From contig NZ_BDAX01000002.1 in NCBI RefSeq assembly GCF_001612665.1, positions 186,001 to 250,000 of the forward strand: 64,000 bases of DNA. Direction: 5' to 3'. The notes beneath the pieces are model-generated. The model made no database searches. It saw only the letters and a list, made by a program, of their open reading frames with translations, and was not told the DNA's origin. Below, piece by piece: positions 28,221 through 36,438 of the stretch. Within the stretch, counting starts at the first letter, position 1, and every line of letters starts with the position of its first letter. The translations under genes and the position numbers were made by a program. This DNA comes from Nocardia alba NBRC 108234. Its GTDB lineage: Bacteria > Actinomycetota > Actinomycetes > Mycobacteriales > Mycobacteriaceae.

Positions 28221-29048
28221 TCACGGCTGGTCGAGTACTTCCTGCAGCCGGGCGGCGAAGGTGACGGCATCGTTGACGAAACCGGTGTGATCGCCGGGAA
28301 ACAGGACCGGGTCGACGCCGAGCGCCGACGCCAGTTCCCGCGAGGTGCGATCGCAGAACTGACCGGCGGACTCGGCGCCGATCCCGATGATCACCCGGGT
28401 CGGGACCGAACGCAGCAACGGCGGGTCGGGTACCCAGGACGTGGTCGGGCGCAGTTCATGGGCGAACCAGAAACGTTCGCTGGCGACCTGCCGAGGATCG
28501 CGGTCACCGCCGAAGATCTGTTCGAGAATCGGTTCCGGAACGGGAATCATGTTTTGGGCGAAGAACTTTCGCCAGGCGCCGAGCACATCGCCGGCGGCGT
28601 AGGTGGCGATGATGTCCTCGGAGAGTGGGCGCTGGGCTTCGGCGTCGGGGAGCAGTTCGCGTAGTGGCGGTTCATGGGCGACGGCGGTGGTGACCAGGTC
28701 GGGGTTGGTCTGGGCCAGGGCCAGCGCGGTGACCGCGCCACCGCTGGATCCGAACACCACCGCCGGGCCCGCGTCGAGGTGGGTGATGAGGTGGGCGAGG
28801 TCTGCGGCGCGAGCGAGCACCGTCGAGTCCTGGCTCGGGTCGTCCATGATGCTGGCGAAATGCCCGCGCGGATCGGTGGTCAGGACTGTGTTGGTGGTGG
28901 CGAGTTGTCGCGCGGCCGCGGCGAACGAGGCGGCGTTCATCGGCGCGCCGACGAGGACGAGCAGCGGTCCCGCACCACGGACCTCGTAGTACAGGCGGGC
29001 GTCCGGCACCTCGAGGGTGCCGGTGGTGACGGCGGAACTGGCGGTCAT
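28221..29048 (-). CDS. Alpha/beta hydrolase
   Basis: 275 residues. The nucleophile elbow is VVFGSSGGAVTALAL (about 102-116), the oxyanion region LLVLVGAPMNAAS, and the catalytic His is in PGDHTGFVND near the end. ATG 29048 follows a GGGAG ribosome site, so the upstream extension is rejected. The substrate is unknown. It is followed by the Ddn-like gene on the same strand with a 46-base gap. Confidence 0.88.
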   Translation of the reverse strand: MTASSAVTTGTLEVPDARLYYEVRGAGPLLVLVGAPMNAASFAAAARQLATTNTVLTTDPRGHFASIMDDPSQDSTVLARAADLAHLITHLDAGPAVVFGSSGGAVTALALAQTNPDLVTTAVAHEPPLRELLPDAEAQRPLSEDIIATYAAGDVLGAWRKFFAQNMIPVPEPILEQIFGGDRDPRQVASERFWFAHELRPTTSWVPDPPLLRSVPTRVIIGIGAESAGQFCDRTSRELASALGVDPVLFPGDHTGFVNDAVTFAARLQEVLDQP

Positions 29049-29122
29049 GAGGCTCTCCCGGATCTCGGCTACAGGTAGCACTCATTCAGACGGTGTGCGC
29101 CGACAGAACTCATCGCTCGCCA

Positions 29123-29151
29123 CGAAAATTCTTTTCCAACAGTAATTTTCG
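29123..29151. promoter_or_regulatory. Inverted repeat upstream of the alpha/beta hydrolase
   Basis: CGAAAATT (29123-29130) and AATTTTCG (29144-29151) are perfect 8-bp arms separated by 13 bases in an AT-rich patch about 75 bases upstream of the hydrolase. A regulator-binding site is possible. No adjacent regulator gene exists. Confidence 0.4.
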
Positions 29152-29273
29152 CAGGCCGGCTGCTCAGCGCAGGGGGTCGGACGGCGCCGACATATTTTTA
29201 GTGTACATTCGTGCACTTGAATGGTTGAGCCCTGGCGAGGTCGATCCTGATCCACGGCCAGGCGCGCCCCGCG

Positions 29274-29609
29274 TCAGGGCCGCTCGGTGGGCAACTCCCC
29301 GTACAGCTGACGCGCACGCACGGTCAGCAGCGGCAGCGCGACAGTGCGCCACGTCGGCAGGTCGACAGCTTCGGGCCGCCCATCGACCAGCACGCGGGAC
29401 TCCGCCGTCGCGTCGACATCGTCGATGTCGACGCCGATCACCACGCCGACCTCCTGCCGCAGCAGGGCCACGAACTCCGCGGCGGTCTCCGGTGGCACCC
29501 GACCGCACATCCTGTCGCGCACCGCATCCCACGCCACCGGGTCCGCGGGCGACCCCCAGTGACGCGGACGCCGGTCGAAGAGCCTGGCTACCTCGGAAGA
29601 ATCTGGCAC
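29274..29609 (-). CDS. Conserved hypothetical protein
   Basis: 111 residues from GTG 29609. No family is recognised. The sequence has a VRDRMCGRVPPETAAEFVALLRQEVG helical segment and an acidic stretch GVDIDDVDAT, and ends GELPTERP; no signal peptide or membrane helix. TAAAAT lies exactly six bases before the GTG, as expected for a leaderless transcript. It is a soluble small protein of unknown function, separated by about 50 bases from another small gene on the same strand. Confidence 0.5.
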   Translation of the reverse strand: MPDSSEVARLFDRRPRHWGSPADPVAWDAVRDRMCGRVPPETAAEFVALLRQEVGVVIGVDIDDVDATAESRVLVDGRPEAVDLPTWRTVALPLLTVRARQLYGELPTERP

Positions 29610-29658
29610 CCGCGAATTTTACCGACACCCGCCGCCACGGCGCGGCCGCCGGTGCGCG

Positions 29659-29859
29659 CTAGCGACGACGGCGGAGTTCGTCGGCGCTCGCCCGCAGCGT
29701 TCCGGCGACGAGTTCGCGCCCTTCGTGCGCCAGATCGACGACCTCGCGCGCGCTCTTGCGTCCCGCGTCACCCAGGATTCCGGCGAGTGCGGCACCGGTT
29801 CGGCGTGCCGCGACGGACAGCTCGTGGATCAGTTCTCGGCCGGGTTCGAATTTGTCCAT
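29659..29859 (-). CDS. Small hypothetical helical protein
   Basis: 66 residues from ATG 29859, beginning MDKFEPGRELIHELSVAARR and ending in three arginines. The composition predicts two amphipathic helices (SAREVVDLAHEGRELVAGTL). No family recognised. GGAG occurs about 11 bases before the ATG. GTG 29910 and TTG 29907 are upstream in-frame alternatives; the latter lies six bases after a TACACT element. Stop to next start is 49 bases, so it may be co-transcribed with the 111-residue gene. Confidence 0.45.
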   Translation of the reverse strand: MDKFEPGRELIHELSVAARRTGAALAGILGDAGRKSAREVVDLAHEGRELVAGTLRASADELRRRR

Positions 29860-29913
29860 CTCGGTGGAACTCCATTCGCAGTGCGGGCCAGCTCGGATAC
29901 CTGGCAACACATC

Positions 29914-29928
29914 AGTGTACAGTCGTGC
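29914..29928 (-). promoter_or_regulatory. Promoter-like element shared with 29200-29214
   Basis: On the minus strand GCACGACTGTACACT is found here and GCACGAATGTACACT at 29200-29214, a 14 of 15 match. Each includes a TACACT -10-like hexamer and lies upstream of a minus-strand gene. Shared regulation or a shared alternative promoter type is possible. Confidence 0.45.
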
Positions 29929-30051
29929 GCCGAACCCGTGTCAACCCTGAATCCGACTCGCCGGTTCGAGACCATCTGCCCGCGACGCCTGCCGCTCGAA
30001 CACCAATGCCGCACAGCGATGAGCTGCGCGGCACCCAGGTGGGACGGCAGG

Positions 30052-31476
30052 TCAGTTGTAGGAGTTGGCGACCCCGTCGAGCAGGTGCTCGAGAGTCTCG
30101 TAGGCGGGCACGTCGACCACATCGATCAGATCGGCGGTCACGGGCACCGAACGTTGCGCGGCAACCGAGGCGAACTGGGCGGTGTCACCGGTGCGGAAGC
30201 CGTGTTCGGAGGCCAAACGGCGCAGTTCGGGGTTGTCGGTGAGCAGTTTGCCGATCTTGTCGCCGGCGGCGGTCAACGGGACGAGGGTGTGGCTCGACAG
30301 CACCGTCGGGGTGGGATAGGTCAGTACCATGTCCGGCTTGATCCGGCCCTTTCCCGCGGCTTCGACGAACTGCGCCTCGTAGATGCAGACCAGCGGGGTC
30401 TGGCCCATGCCGTTGGTGAGGTACTGGTTGAACGGTCCGTCGCTGCTGTTGTCGGTGTAGCCCTGGGCGAGGAACAGTTTCGACAACACCGGCAGCACGT
30501 GCTGTTCGGCGGTGGCGCCGCGCACGATGGTGTGGTCGTTGGCGACATAGCTGGCGATCGAGAGATACATCGCCGCGGAATTGGAGCTGCGCGGGTCGGT
30601 GGTCGAGACCAGGATGTTCTTGGCGACCGGGTAGGTGGTGTTGTCCGGTAGGTCGTCCCACTGCACGCCGGTCCCGGCTAGTTCCAGGTACCTGTTCATG
30701 TCGAAGGTCGCGACCGGGCCGGGCTTGATCACCCCGGCCGCCGTGAGCAGATCCGCGATCGGCCGGTAGGTGGCGATGGCGATCGGTGACGAGAACGGTG
30801 TGTACTTGGTGGTGATATTGCGCTGGCGCTGGATGCGTTCGGCAGCCGGAATGCTCGACGGGAACGCGAAATCGACGGCGCCGAGGTCGACGGTGGTCGC
30901 GATCTGGCGCGAACCGGCAGGTTCGGCCTGGACCCGGATGCCGTTGTCGGCGAGCACCTTCGCCACCCGCTCGTCGGCGAAGAACGCCATCTTCTCCGAC
31001 CCCACCACCCCGCGCACCAGCACCGTTGCCGCGGCGGGAGCGGCAGCCGGCGCCTCGGCACCATCGGGCAGGAGCACGGCCCCGGCGACGATACCGGCGA
31101 CGACCACCGCCGCACCGATCGACAACGGAACCACCGCACGCCTGCTCACCGCCCGCTTCGGTGACGGTTGCGCCGGCGTGTTCGACTCACGCGCGATCAG
31201 TTCCGCGGCGCGCACGCTGGCCGTGGGGGCCGGAACCCGCACGGTCGGGTCGGGATCGGCGAGTTCGCGACGCACGATCCGTTCGACCAGAATCGGCACG
31301 AACTCCCGGATCGGTTTGTCGGTGAAACGATGGTGCGCGGCGCCGACCGCCGACGTCACCTGGTCGACGGGGACGTTCTCGGACAGGTCTTCGACCAAAC
31401 TCTCGGTCATCCGCCGCATCGCCAGCTCTTCACGCTGGACGGTATCGGCGGCTACGCCGGGGACTACGCGCGACAC
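30052..31476 (-). CDS. Membrane-anchored solute-binding-like protein with cytoplasmic three-helix domain
   Basis: 474 residues. Residues 20-70 form a short helical bundle (MTESLVEDLSENVPVDQV, FTDKPIREFVPILVERIVRR) like the small domain found before arsenate-reductase-like proteins in actinobacteria. A single transmembrane helix follows near 112-132 (PLSIGAAVVVAGIVAGAVLL). The rest, about 330 residues, is extracellular and resembles type 2 periplasmic binding proteins (GSRQIATTVDLGAVDFAFPSS). Homologues often carry a C-terminal von Willebrand A domain, which is absent here. No ABC permease is adjacent, so sensing or cell-surface roles are as likely as transport. GTG 31476 follows AGGAG by six bases. 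Confidence 0.65.
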   Translation of the reverse strand: MSRVVPGVAADTVQREELAMRRMTESLVEDLSENVPVDQVTSAVGAAHHRFTDKPIREFVPILVERIVRRELADPDPTVRVPAPTASVRAAELIARESNTPAQPSPKRAVSRRAVVPLSIGAAVVVAGIVAGAVLLPDGAEAPAAAPAAATVLVRGVVGSEKMAFFADERVAKVLADNGIRVQAEPAGSRQIATTVDLGAVDFAFPSSIPAAERIQRQRNITTKYTPFSSPIAIATYRPIADLLTAAGVIKPGPVATFDMNRYLELAGTGVQWDDLPDNTTYPVAKNILVSTTDPRSSNSAAMYLSIASYVANDHTIVRGATAEQHVLPVLSKLFLAQGYTDNSSDGPFNQYLTNGMGQTPLVCIYEAQFVEAAGKGRIKPDMVLTYPTPTVLSSHTLVPLTAAGDKIGKLLTDNPELRRLASEHGFRTGDTAQFASVAAQRSVPVTADLIDVVDVPAYETLEHLLDGVANSYN

Positions 31477-31696
31477 CACATTCTCCTGGGCTCACAATCG
31501 GGCTGCGGACGCGGCGCCGAACAGGACCCTCCCCGTGCGCACGCCGCGGGCCACGCTACCGGCGCGCAGCACAGTTACCCCAGCTGTGAGCGAGGGTGCA
31601 CGCAGAGTTCAACGCTCGCTCGACTGCCCGCCACATCGTGTTGTCCGCGAGTTCTCGCAAACCTCGAATAGCCAACTGGCAGTGTGTGATTCGCAA

Positions 31697-32284
31697 CTAC
31701 CGTTCGGTCGCTGCCCGAACGGTCGGCGCGTGCTGCTGTGTCGCGGTCCCGCGTGCCGCCGCCAGCGCCGCCCGCCCGAGCCCACCGGCGAGCAGTTCCA
31801 TCACCCCGATCACCACCAGTCCGGAACCGGCCATCGTGGCCAGCCCGGTCACCGTCTGGAAGGTGATCGCGATGATCGCGATGCCGATCGCCATGGTGGC
31901 GAGCCCGCACAGTTCGTGCGCCCAGCCGTCGTCGACGCTGTCGTCGGACACCGCGACCAGCGCGTGCACGATGCCGCGCACCGACCAGCCGATACCGATC
32001 CACAGGGCCAGCAGTTCGATATTGCCACCCTGGAAGACCAGACCGGCCAAGATCCCCGTAAGGCCGGCGCTGACCAGCACCAGCACCCGCAACACGAACG
32101 CGATCCGCGCCATGAACGTCAGATACAGCTGCACCGCGGTGCTCAGGAGCAGCGAGATCCCGAACAGCACCGCCAACGTGGATTCATCGCGCCCCGGCCA
32201 CAGCAGCAACGCCACACCGAGCACGAACGAACACCCGCCCGCGACGAGCGTCGCGATGTCGGTCCGATCCGCGCCGGTGGTCAT
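31697..32284 (-). CDS. HdeD-like (DUF308) integral membrane protein
   Basis: 195 residues with six hydrophobic helices in three pairs (FVLGVALLLWPG, VLRVLVLVSAGLTGILAGLVF, GIAIIAITFQTVTGLATMAG), the repeat layout of the HdeD/DUF308 family linked to acid or general stress in other bacteria. ATG 32284 overlaps the TGA of the UvrA-like remnant upstream, so both may be on one transcript. Function in actinobacteria is unknown. Confidence 0.8.
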   Translation of the reverse strand: MTTGADRTDIATLVAGGCSFVLGVALLLWPGRDESTLAVLFGISLLLSTAVQLYLTFMARIAFVLRVLVLVSAGLTGILAGLVFQGGNIELLALWIGIGWSVRGIVHALVAVSDDSVDDGWAHELCGLATMAIGIAIIAITFQTVTGLATMAGSGLVVIGVMELLAGGLGRAALAAARGTATQQHAPTVRAATER

Positions 32285-32724
32285 AGCGACCGTTCCGCCG
32301 AGCACGGCGATGTTCGACTCACCGGATTATCCGCTGCCATTTTCGGTGCCCCCTGCGCCACGATCCGGCCTCCCTGCCCGCCACCGCCCGGCCCCCTGTC
32401 GTGTTCGACCACGACCACCCCGGAACCGTTGTCGACGAGCGAATTCAGTTGTGCCATCAGGATATCGGTGTCCGCCGGAAATAGCCCGGTGTCGCAGGCC
32501 CGCACCCGACGCAGCAATCCGGGGGCATACGCCATCACCGGCTCTCGGCGGCGGCGTCGTGATTGCGCACGCGACGGCCCACACACCGACGACGAGCTGC
32601 CACAACCCGCCGTTCCGGCGCGGGCGACCAGCGCGTTCGGTGACATATCCACGTCGCCACCACGCAGGTTGTCGGCCCGGGTGCCGCGCACCCGAACCGA
32701 CGGATCGACCTCGTGCGAATCCAC
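32281..32724 (-). pseudogene. Internally deleted UvrA-like ATPase remnant
   Basis: 147 residues remain open. The start (VRVRGTRADNLRGGDVDMSP) matches the opening of UvrA and its paralogues, and the following GTAGCGSSSS stands where GVSGSGKSS is expected, with the Walker A lysine lost. After a short Arg-rich stretch the sequence jumps to the UvrA C-terminus: TGLFPADTDILMAQLNSLVD, VVVVEHDR, then GGRIVAQGAPKMAAD. Roughly 600 internal codons and the stretch between EHD and GPG are missing. It cannot bind ATP normally. GTG 32724 and the ATGA overlap with the HdeD-like gene are retained. Confidence 0.75.
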
Positions 32725-32785
32725 AGCTACCTACGGTACTCCCGGCAGAGCGAGCTACCAGGCGAACGCGCCCATGGTCGCAGGA

Positions 32786-33991
32786 TCAGAAGGCCCAACC
32801 CAATTGCGGCGCACGGTCGGTGGTGAACGCCGCGTCGAACGCGCGCAGCGCCGCCGGATCCTCGACCGTGATCCGGTGCGCGGCAGCGAAGGTGCTCGCC
32901 CGATGGGCACCGAAGTAGAGGCCGCCGAGAACATTGATATCGAAGGCGAGAATCGGCGACCGCGTCGTCGGCTCGCACTCGGCGATGCCGTCACGGATCC
33001 GCAGCGCGAAGTTCCCGCCCGCCTCGCGGAACGGATCGTGCACCGCCACGACGGTATCGAGGTCGGCGCGGTAGGTGCGGGCGGTCAAGGCCGCGGGGAC
33101 ATCCATGACCCGCGCCCACAGGGTGTCGCCGCGATGAGTCAATCGCACGGTGCGCGGATCGGTGAGCAGGTAGCCGAGCGGATCGTCCTCGGCGATCTCG
33201 GCTTCCACGGTGTCGACGAGGTCCAGGCCGAGCAGTACCCGCCACAGCGCGGCATGCGCGTCGCAGGTGAGCGCACGCAATTCCCGCACCGAGGCGATAT
33301 CGCGGTTCTCGCGCCGCGAACGTCGATACAGGGCATAGCCGTCGGCGTGCAGCAGTACGAACAGCGTTGTCGCGCCCTGTCGGTGACGTTCCACATCGGC
33401 GAACAACAGGTCCCACTCGGCATCCGGACGAACCTGCGCCCCCGCCGTCACCGTCTGCCAGCGCTGATAGATCTCGCGGATACGCGCAACGGAGTCCGCC
33501 AACGTCTCCAACGTGACGCCGCCGGGATCGGGTGTGGTGGAACGGAATTCGACACGTCGCGTGTCGATGGCGATCGAGGTGGCGAGAACGGCCACCTCGT
33601 AGCCGAACCGCCCGTAGATCGTGCCCTCGCTGGCGGTGAAGACCGTCAACGGCAACCCGTCGGCCTCGGTCCGCGCGTGCTGGGCCCGGTAGAGCTCACG
33701 CAGAATCCCCCGCCGTCGATGCGTCGGCGCCACCGCAACCCCCGATACGCCACACGCTCGCACCGTTCGATCCCCCGGGACCGTGATCGTCATCGTCCGA
33801 TCCACCGTGTGCCCGACGATCCGGTCGCCCTCCACCGCGACCAGCGACCGCTCGACCGGAAAGGTCCCGCCCCGGAATTCGCTCTCGTCACTGCCGTACC
33901 GCATCCCGAACCCGGCCTCCTGCAACCCGGTGATCGCAGCCGAGTCCGCGGGAGTACCCGCCCGAACGCACACGCTCTTCGTCGATGCCAT
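32786..33991 (-). CDS. eis: Eis-family N-acetyltransferase
   Basis: 401 residues, the length of mycobacterial Eis. The first GNAT domain shows VSGVAVAPTHRRRGILRELY (acetyl-CoA loop, about 81-100), followed by YGRFGYEVA. The second GNAT-like region and an SCP2-like C-terminal domain end in APQLGWAF with a free terminal carboxylate, which in Eis completes the active site. Family members acetylate amines, including aminoglycosides at several positions, and protein lysines. ATG 33991 is chosen; the ORF extends 12 codons upstream without a ribosome site. Confidence 0.9.
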   Translation of the reverse strand: MASTKSVCVRAGTPADSAAITGLQEAGFGMRYGSDESEFRGGTFPVERSLVAVEGDRIVGHTVDRTMTITVPGDRTVRACGVSGVAVAPTHRRRGILRELYRAQHARTEADGLPLTVFTASEGTIYGRFGYEVAVLATSIAIDTRRVEFRSTTPDPGGVTLETLADSVARIREIYQRWQTVTAGAQVRPDAEWDLLFADVERHRQGATTLFVLLHADGYALYRRSRRENRDIASVRELRALTCDAHAALWRVLLGLDLVDTVEAEIAEDDPLGYLLTDPRTVRLTHRGDTLWARVMDVPAALTARTYRADLDTVVAVHDPFREAGGNFALRIRDGIAECEPTTRSPILAFDINVLGGLYFGAHRASTFAAAHRITVEDPAALRAFDAAFTTDRAPQLGWAF

Positions 33992-34061
33992 CCTCGTACC
34001 CTGCCACGCCACCGGGTCGCGACACATCCGGTTTTCGACCGGGCAGGCCCCGTGCGCGGGG

Positions 34062-34679
34062 CTACGCCCAGTCGGTCAGCACGCTGATCAACTCGACAAC
34101 CGAGCCAAGGGCCGAGGGCGCGGCAACCGAACCGGCCCCGCCGACCCGTAACGACACCGGCACACGATGGAATCGCACCGCAGCCGACCCCCACGCCACA
34201 TCGGTGTGCGCGACGCCGTCCACGGCCTCACCCAGGTCGGCCTCGACCGACCACCGTTCGGCCGGTGTCACGACGACCGTCGGGTCTGTCGAGTCGCTGA
34301 GCCCCTGAGCCTGAGCGGTCGTGCGGCCGGTCAGCAACTCGATGACCGCGCCGATCGCGACCGGATCGCGGGTCCCGTCATAGATCCAGCGACGCCCGAG
34401 CACACCGTGCTCCGCGGTGCCGATCAGCGCTGCCTCGGCTCCCGGCAGCGGTGCCCCACGATAGGTCATCGGCACCTGATACAGCACCTGGTCAGGACCG
34501 CAATCGTCAGCGAACAGGACGAATTCGATCCCGACCTCGCCGGCCGGATCATCGAGGCGGAAGCCACCCGCTTTGGCCAAGCGTGGGGTCGGGCCCAGAT
34601 ACCAGTGCCGACTGGGCAACCAGGCCGCGACGAGATCGAGCTTGGACGGTATGACGGTGGTCTGGTGGATGACAGCCAT
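34062..34679 (-). CDS. Maltokinase N-terminal cap-like domain protein
   Basis: 205 residues. The pattern AVIHQTTVIPSKLDLVAAWL, GGFRLDDPAGEVGIEF and GAEAALIGTAEHGVLGRRWIYDG matches the stand-alone proteins related to the N-terminal cap of mycobacterial maltokinase. Stand-alone forms are common in Nocardia and mycobacteria with unknown role. No kinase domain follows. It lies seven bases after the S8 protease stop on the same strand, so the two are probably co-transcribed. Confidence 0.75.
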   Translation of the reverse strand: MAVIHQTTVIPSKLDLVAAWLPSRHWYLGPTPRLAKAGGFRLDDPAGEVGIEFVLFADDCGPDQVLYQVPMTYRGAPLPGAEAALIGTAEHGVLGRRWIYDGTRDPVAIGAVIELLTGRTTAQAQGLSDSTDPTVVVTPAERWSVEADLGEAVDGVAHTDVAWGSAAVRFHRVPVSLRVGGAGSVAAPSALGSVVELISVLTDWA

Positions 34680-34686
34680 CGGTGTG

Positions 34687-36135
34687 TCAGCCTTTCGTGA
34701 TCATGGCGCGCAGGTCGGGCAGGGCACCGATCCGCTGGGTGCTCGGACGACCAGGGGCTTCGGTTTGCGGCGAGCCGGTGGTGCGCAACAGGGTTCGGAT
34801 CTCGTCGGGGGTCGCGCGGGCGGACCCGGTGGCGCGCACTCCCTGGTAGGCGGCGATCGCGCCGACGACGATCGGGGACGCACTGGAGGTGCCGCTGAAT
34901 TCGTCGGTGTACCAGAGGTCTTCGTCGGGACCGCCCTGCAGGTCGCCGTAGCCGGTCGTCGTGACTTCGCGGCCCCAGCCCTGGGCGTCGAGGCGGGTGC
35001 CGTGATTGGAGAAGTCCAGCCGTGAGCGGGCGGGTCCGTGGTCGCGGCCGTGCAAACCCGGCGGTGGGGCACCCGCGCCGACGAGGATCGCGCCGGAGTC
35101 GGCGGGGCCCGCGCGGAACGGGTTGTGCCAGCTCGCGGGGAAGTCACCGGGGCGCGAGTCGTAGACGGCGTCGTCGAGGTTCTCGCCGCCGTTGCCGCCC
35201 GCCTCGACCACGATGACGCCCCGGCCCACGGCGTATCGAATGGCGGCGAAGTCGTCGGGCCACCATTCGACGGCGATGTAGCCGCGCTGATCGGGGGTGG
35301 CCCGGTAGTCGAATCGCGGCCCGGGACGGTGCAGTTCGATGAGGAGGATGTCGCCGGGGTCCACCGCGTCGGCCGCCGCGCGGATCGCCGCGGCCGACCC
35401 GATCCCGAAGATGGAGATGGCCCTGATGTGGGCCTCGGGCGCGATCCCGGTGATACCGAACGCATTGAGGTCGCCGCTGATCTCGCCGGCGACAGCGGTG
35501 CCGTGATTGCGCCAACCCAGGTCGGCGGAGGTGGTGCCGCCGATCACTCCGCCCTGGTTCTGCCGCAGATCCTCGTGGGTGAACCGCCACGCGCCCTCCA
35601 CGTCGACCACCCGCACGCCGGTGCCGAGCCCGCCGGGCCTGGCATGGGCCCACACGGCGTCGACCCCGTGCGGCGCGGCATCCAGATAGGCCTGTCTGAC
35701 CCGGAAATCGGGCGTCACAGCGGGCGCTCGTGGTGCGACGACGTTCGCCGCGTGGGGCGCCAGCGGCGGTTCGGCTGCGGGTTTCACGTAGGCGGCGGCG
35801 ACGGTGTCGTCTTCACGCAGCCGATGCGCGAGCTCCGCGAGATCGCCCAGTTCGCCGTGCACCGAGTAGTAGCTGAGGTACTCCCCCGCGACCGGCGCCT
35901 GCGGTGTGTCGGCCACGCGGGCCGCGAGCCGGTTGTCCGGACCGAAGATCGGCACCAGACGCGCGCCGGCGGGCAACAGTTCATCGACCCTGGTCCGCGC
36001 GGATCGGTTCGCACGCAGCGCGAGCGGCGTGATCTGCGGGCCGGTCGGGGTGGTGACGACGATCAGTTCGCCCGGCGCGGCAGACGACGCGGGCACCCCT
36101 GGCCGACGCTGTCTGCTGGATCGAGTGGAGGCCAT
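34687..36135 (-). CDS. S8 (subtilisin-like) serine protease
   Basis: 482 residues from ATG 36135. The triad is recognisable: Asp in VRVVDVEGAW (about 178), His in WRNHGTAVAGE (about 211) and Ser in FSGTSSASPIVVG (about 417), with the oxyanion Asn in EAGGNGGE (about 315). An N-terminal 130-residue region carries Ala-rich sequence and no clear signal peptide, so it may stay cytoplasmic or need another route. A GTG at 36183 would add 16 residues; neither start has a ribosome site. It is divergent from an endolysin-like gene. Confidence 0.85.
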   Translation of the reverse strand: MASTRSSRQRRPGVPASSAAPGELIVVTTPTGPQITPLALRANRSARTRVDELLPAGARLVPIFGPDNRLAARVADTPQAPVAGEYLSYYSVHGELGDLAELAHRLREDDTVAAAYVKPAAEPPLAPHAANVVAPRAPAVTPDFRVRQAYLDAAPHGVDAVWAHARPGGLGTGVRVVDVEGAWRFTHEDLRQNQGGVIGGTTSADLGWRNHGTAVAGEISGDLNAFGITGIAPEAHIRAISIFGIGSAAAIRAAADAVDPGDILLIELHRPGPRFDYRATPDQRGYIAVEWWPDDFAAIRYAVGRGVIVVEAGGNGGENLDDAVYDSRPGDFPASWHNPFRAGPADSGAILVGAGAPPPGLHGRDHGPARSRLDFSNHGTRLDAQGWGREVTTTGYGDLQGGPDEDLWYTDEFSGTSSASPIVVGAIAAYQGVRATGSARATPDEIRTLLRTTGSPQTEAPGRPSTQRIGALPDLRAMITKG

Positions 36136-36438
36136 GGCTACCAGTGAACCGTGACCCGCGCCCGCCCGCTGTGGTTCCGCCACACCGGCTTCCGCGACAC
36201 GCCGTTGCGAACACGTCGACGAAAAGGTCAGCGGTCTCGTGGGAGTGAGACTGGTCCCGAATTCGGGTACTACCCTGTTCGTCGGTGAACGACGATGCGG
36301 GAGTAAGCGTTTCGTCTAGAATGATGCAGGGCGAGTTTCTCGCCCCGGTACCGCTCCTCGGGTACCAGCGTAAATCATCGCGATAGTTCCACCATCTCGG
36401 GAATTCCATCGGGTACGCAGTCACACAGGGGGTCAATC
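36136..36438. other. Divergent promoter region with two potential RNA hairpins
   Basis: No gene. TAGAAT at 36317-36322 is a possible -10 for the + strand gene. Downstream, GGGCGAG-TTT-CTCGCCC (36329-36345) is a perfect 7-bp stem, followed by a second pairing of GGTACC at about 36347-36352 with GGTACC at 36361-36366. AGGGGG just before 36439 is the ribosome site. The hairpins would lie in the 5' leader of the endolysin-like mRNA. Confidence 0.5.

Noticed and set aside
29164-29193. Nine-codon leader ORF after a TACACT-N6-ATG arrangement upstream of the hydrolase
   Set aside because: The layout fits leaderless starts seen elsewhere, but nine codons with no conserved content is too little to call a gene.
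36181-36438. c-di-AMP (ydaO) riboswitch before the cell-wall hydrolase-like gene
   Set aside because: Such riboswitches precede actinobacterial hydrolases, but I cannot find the conserved core sequence; only simple hairpins are present.
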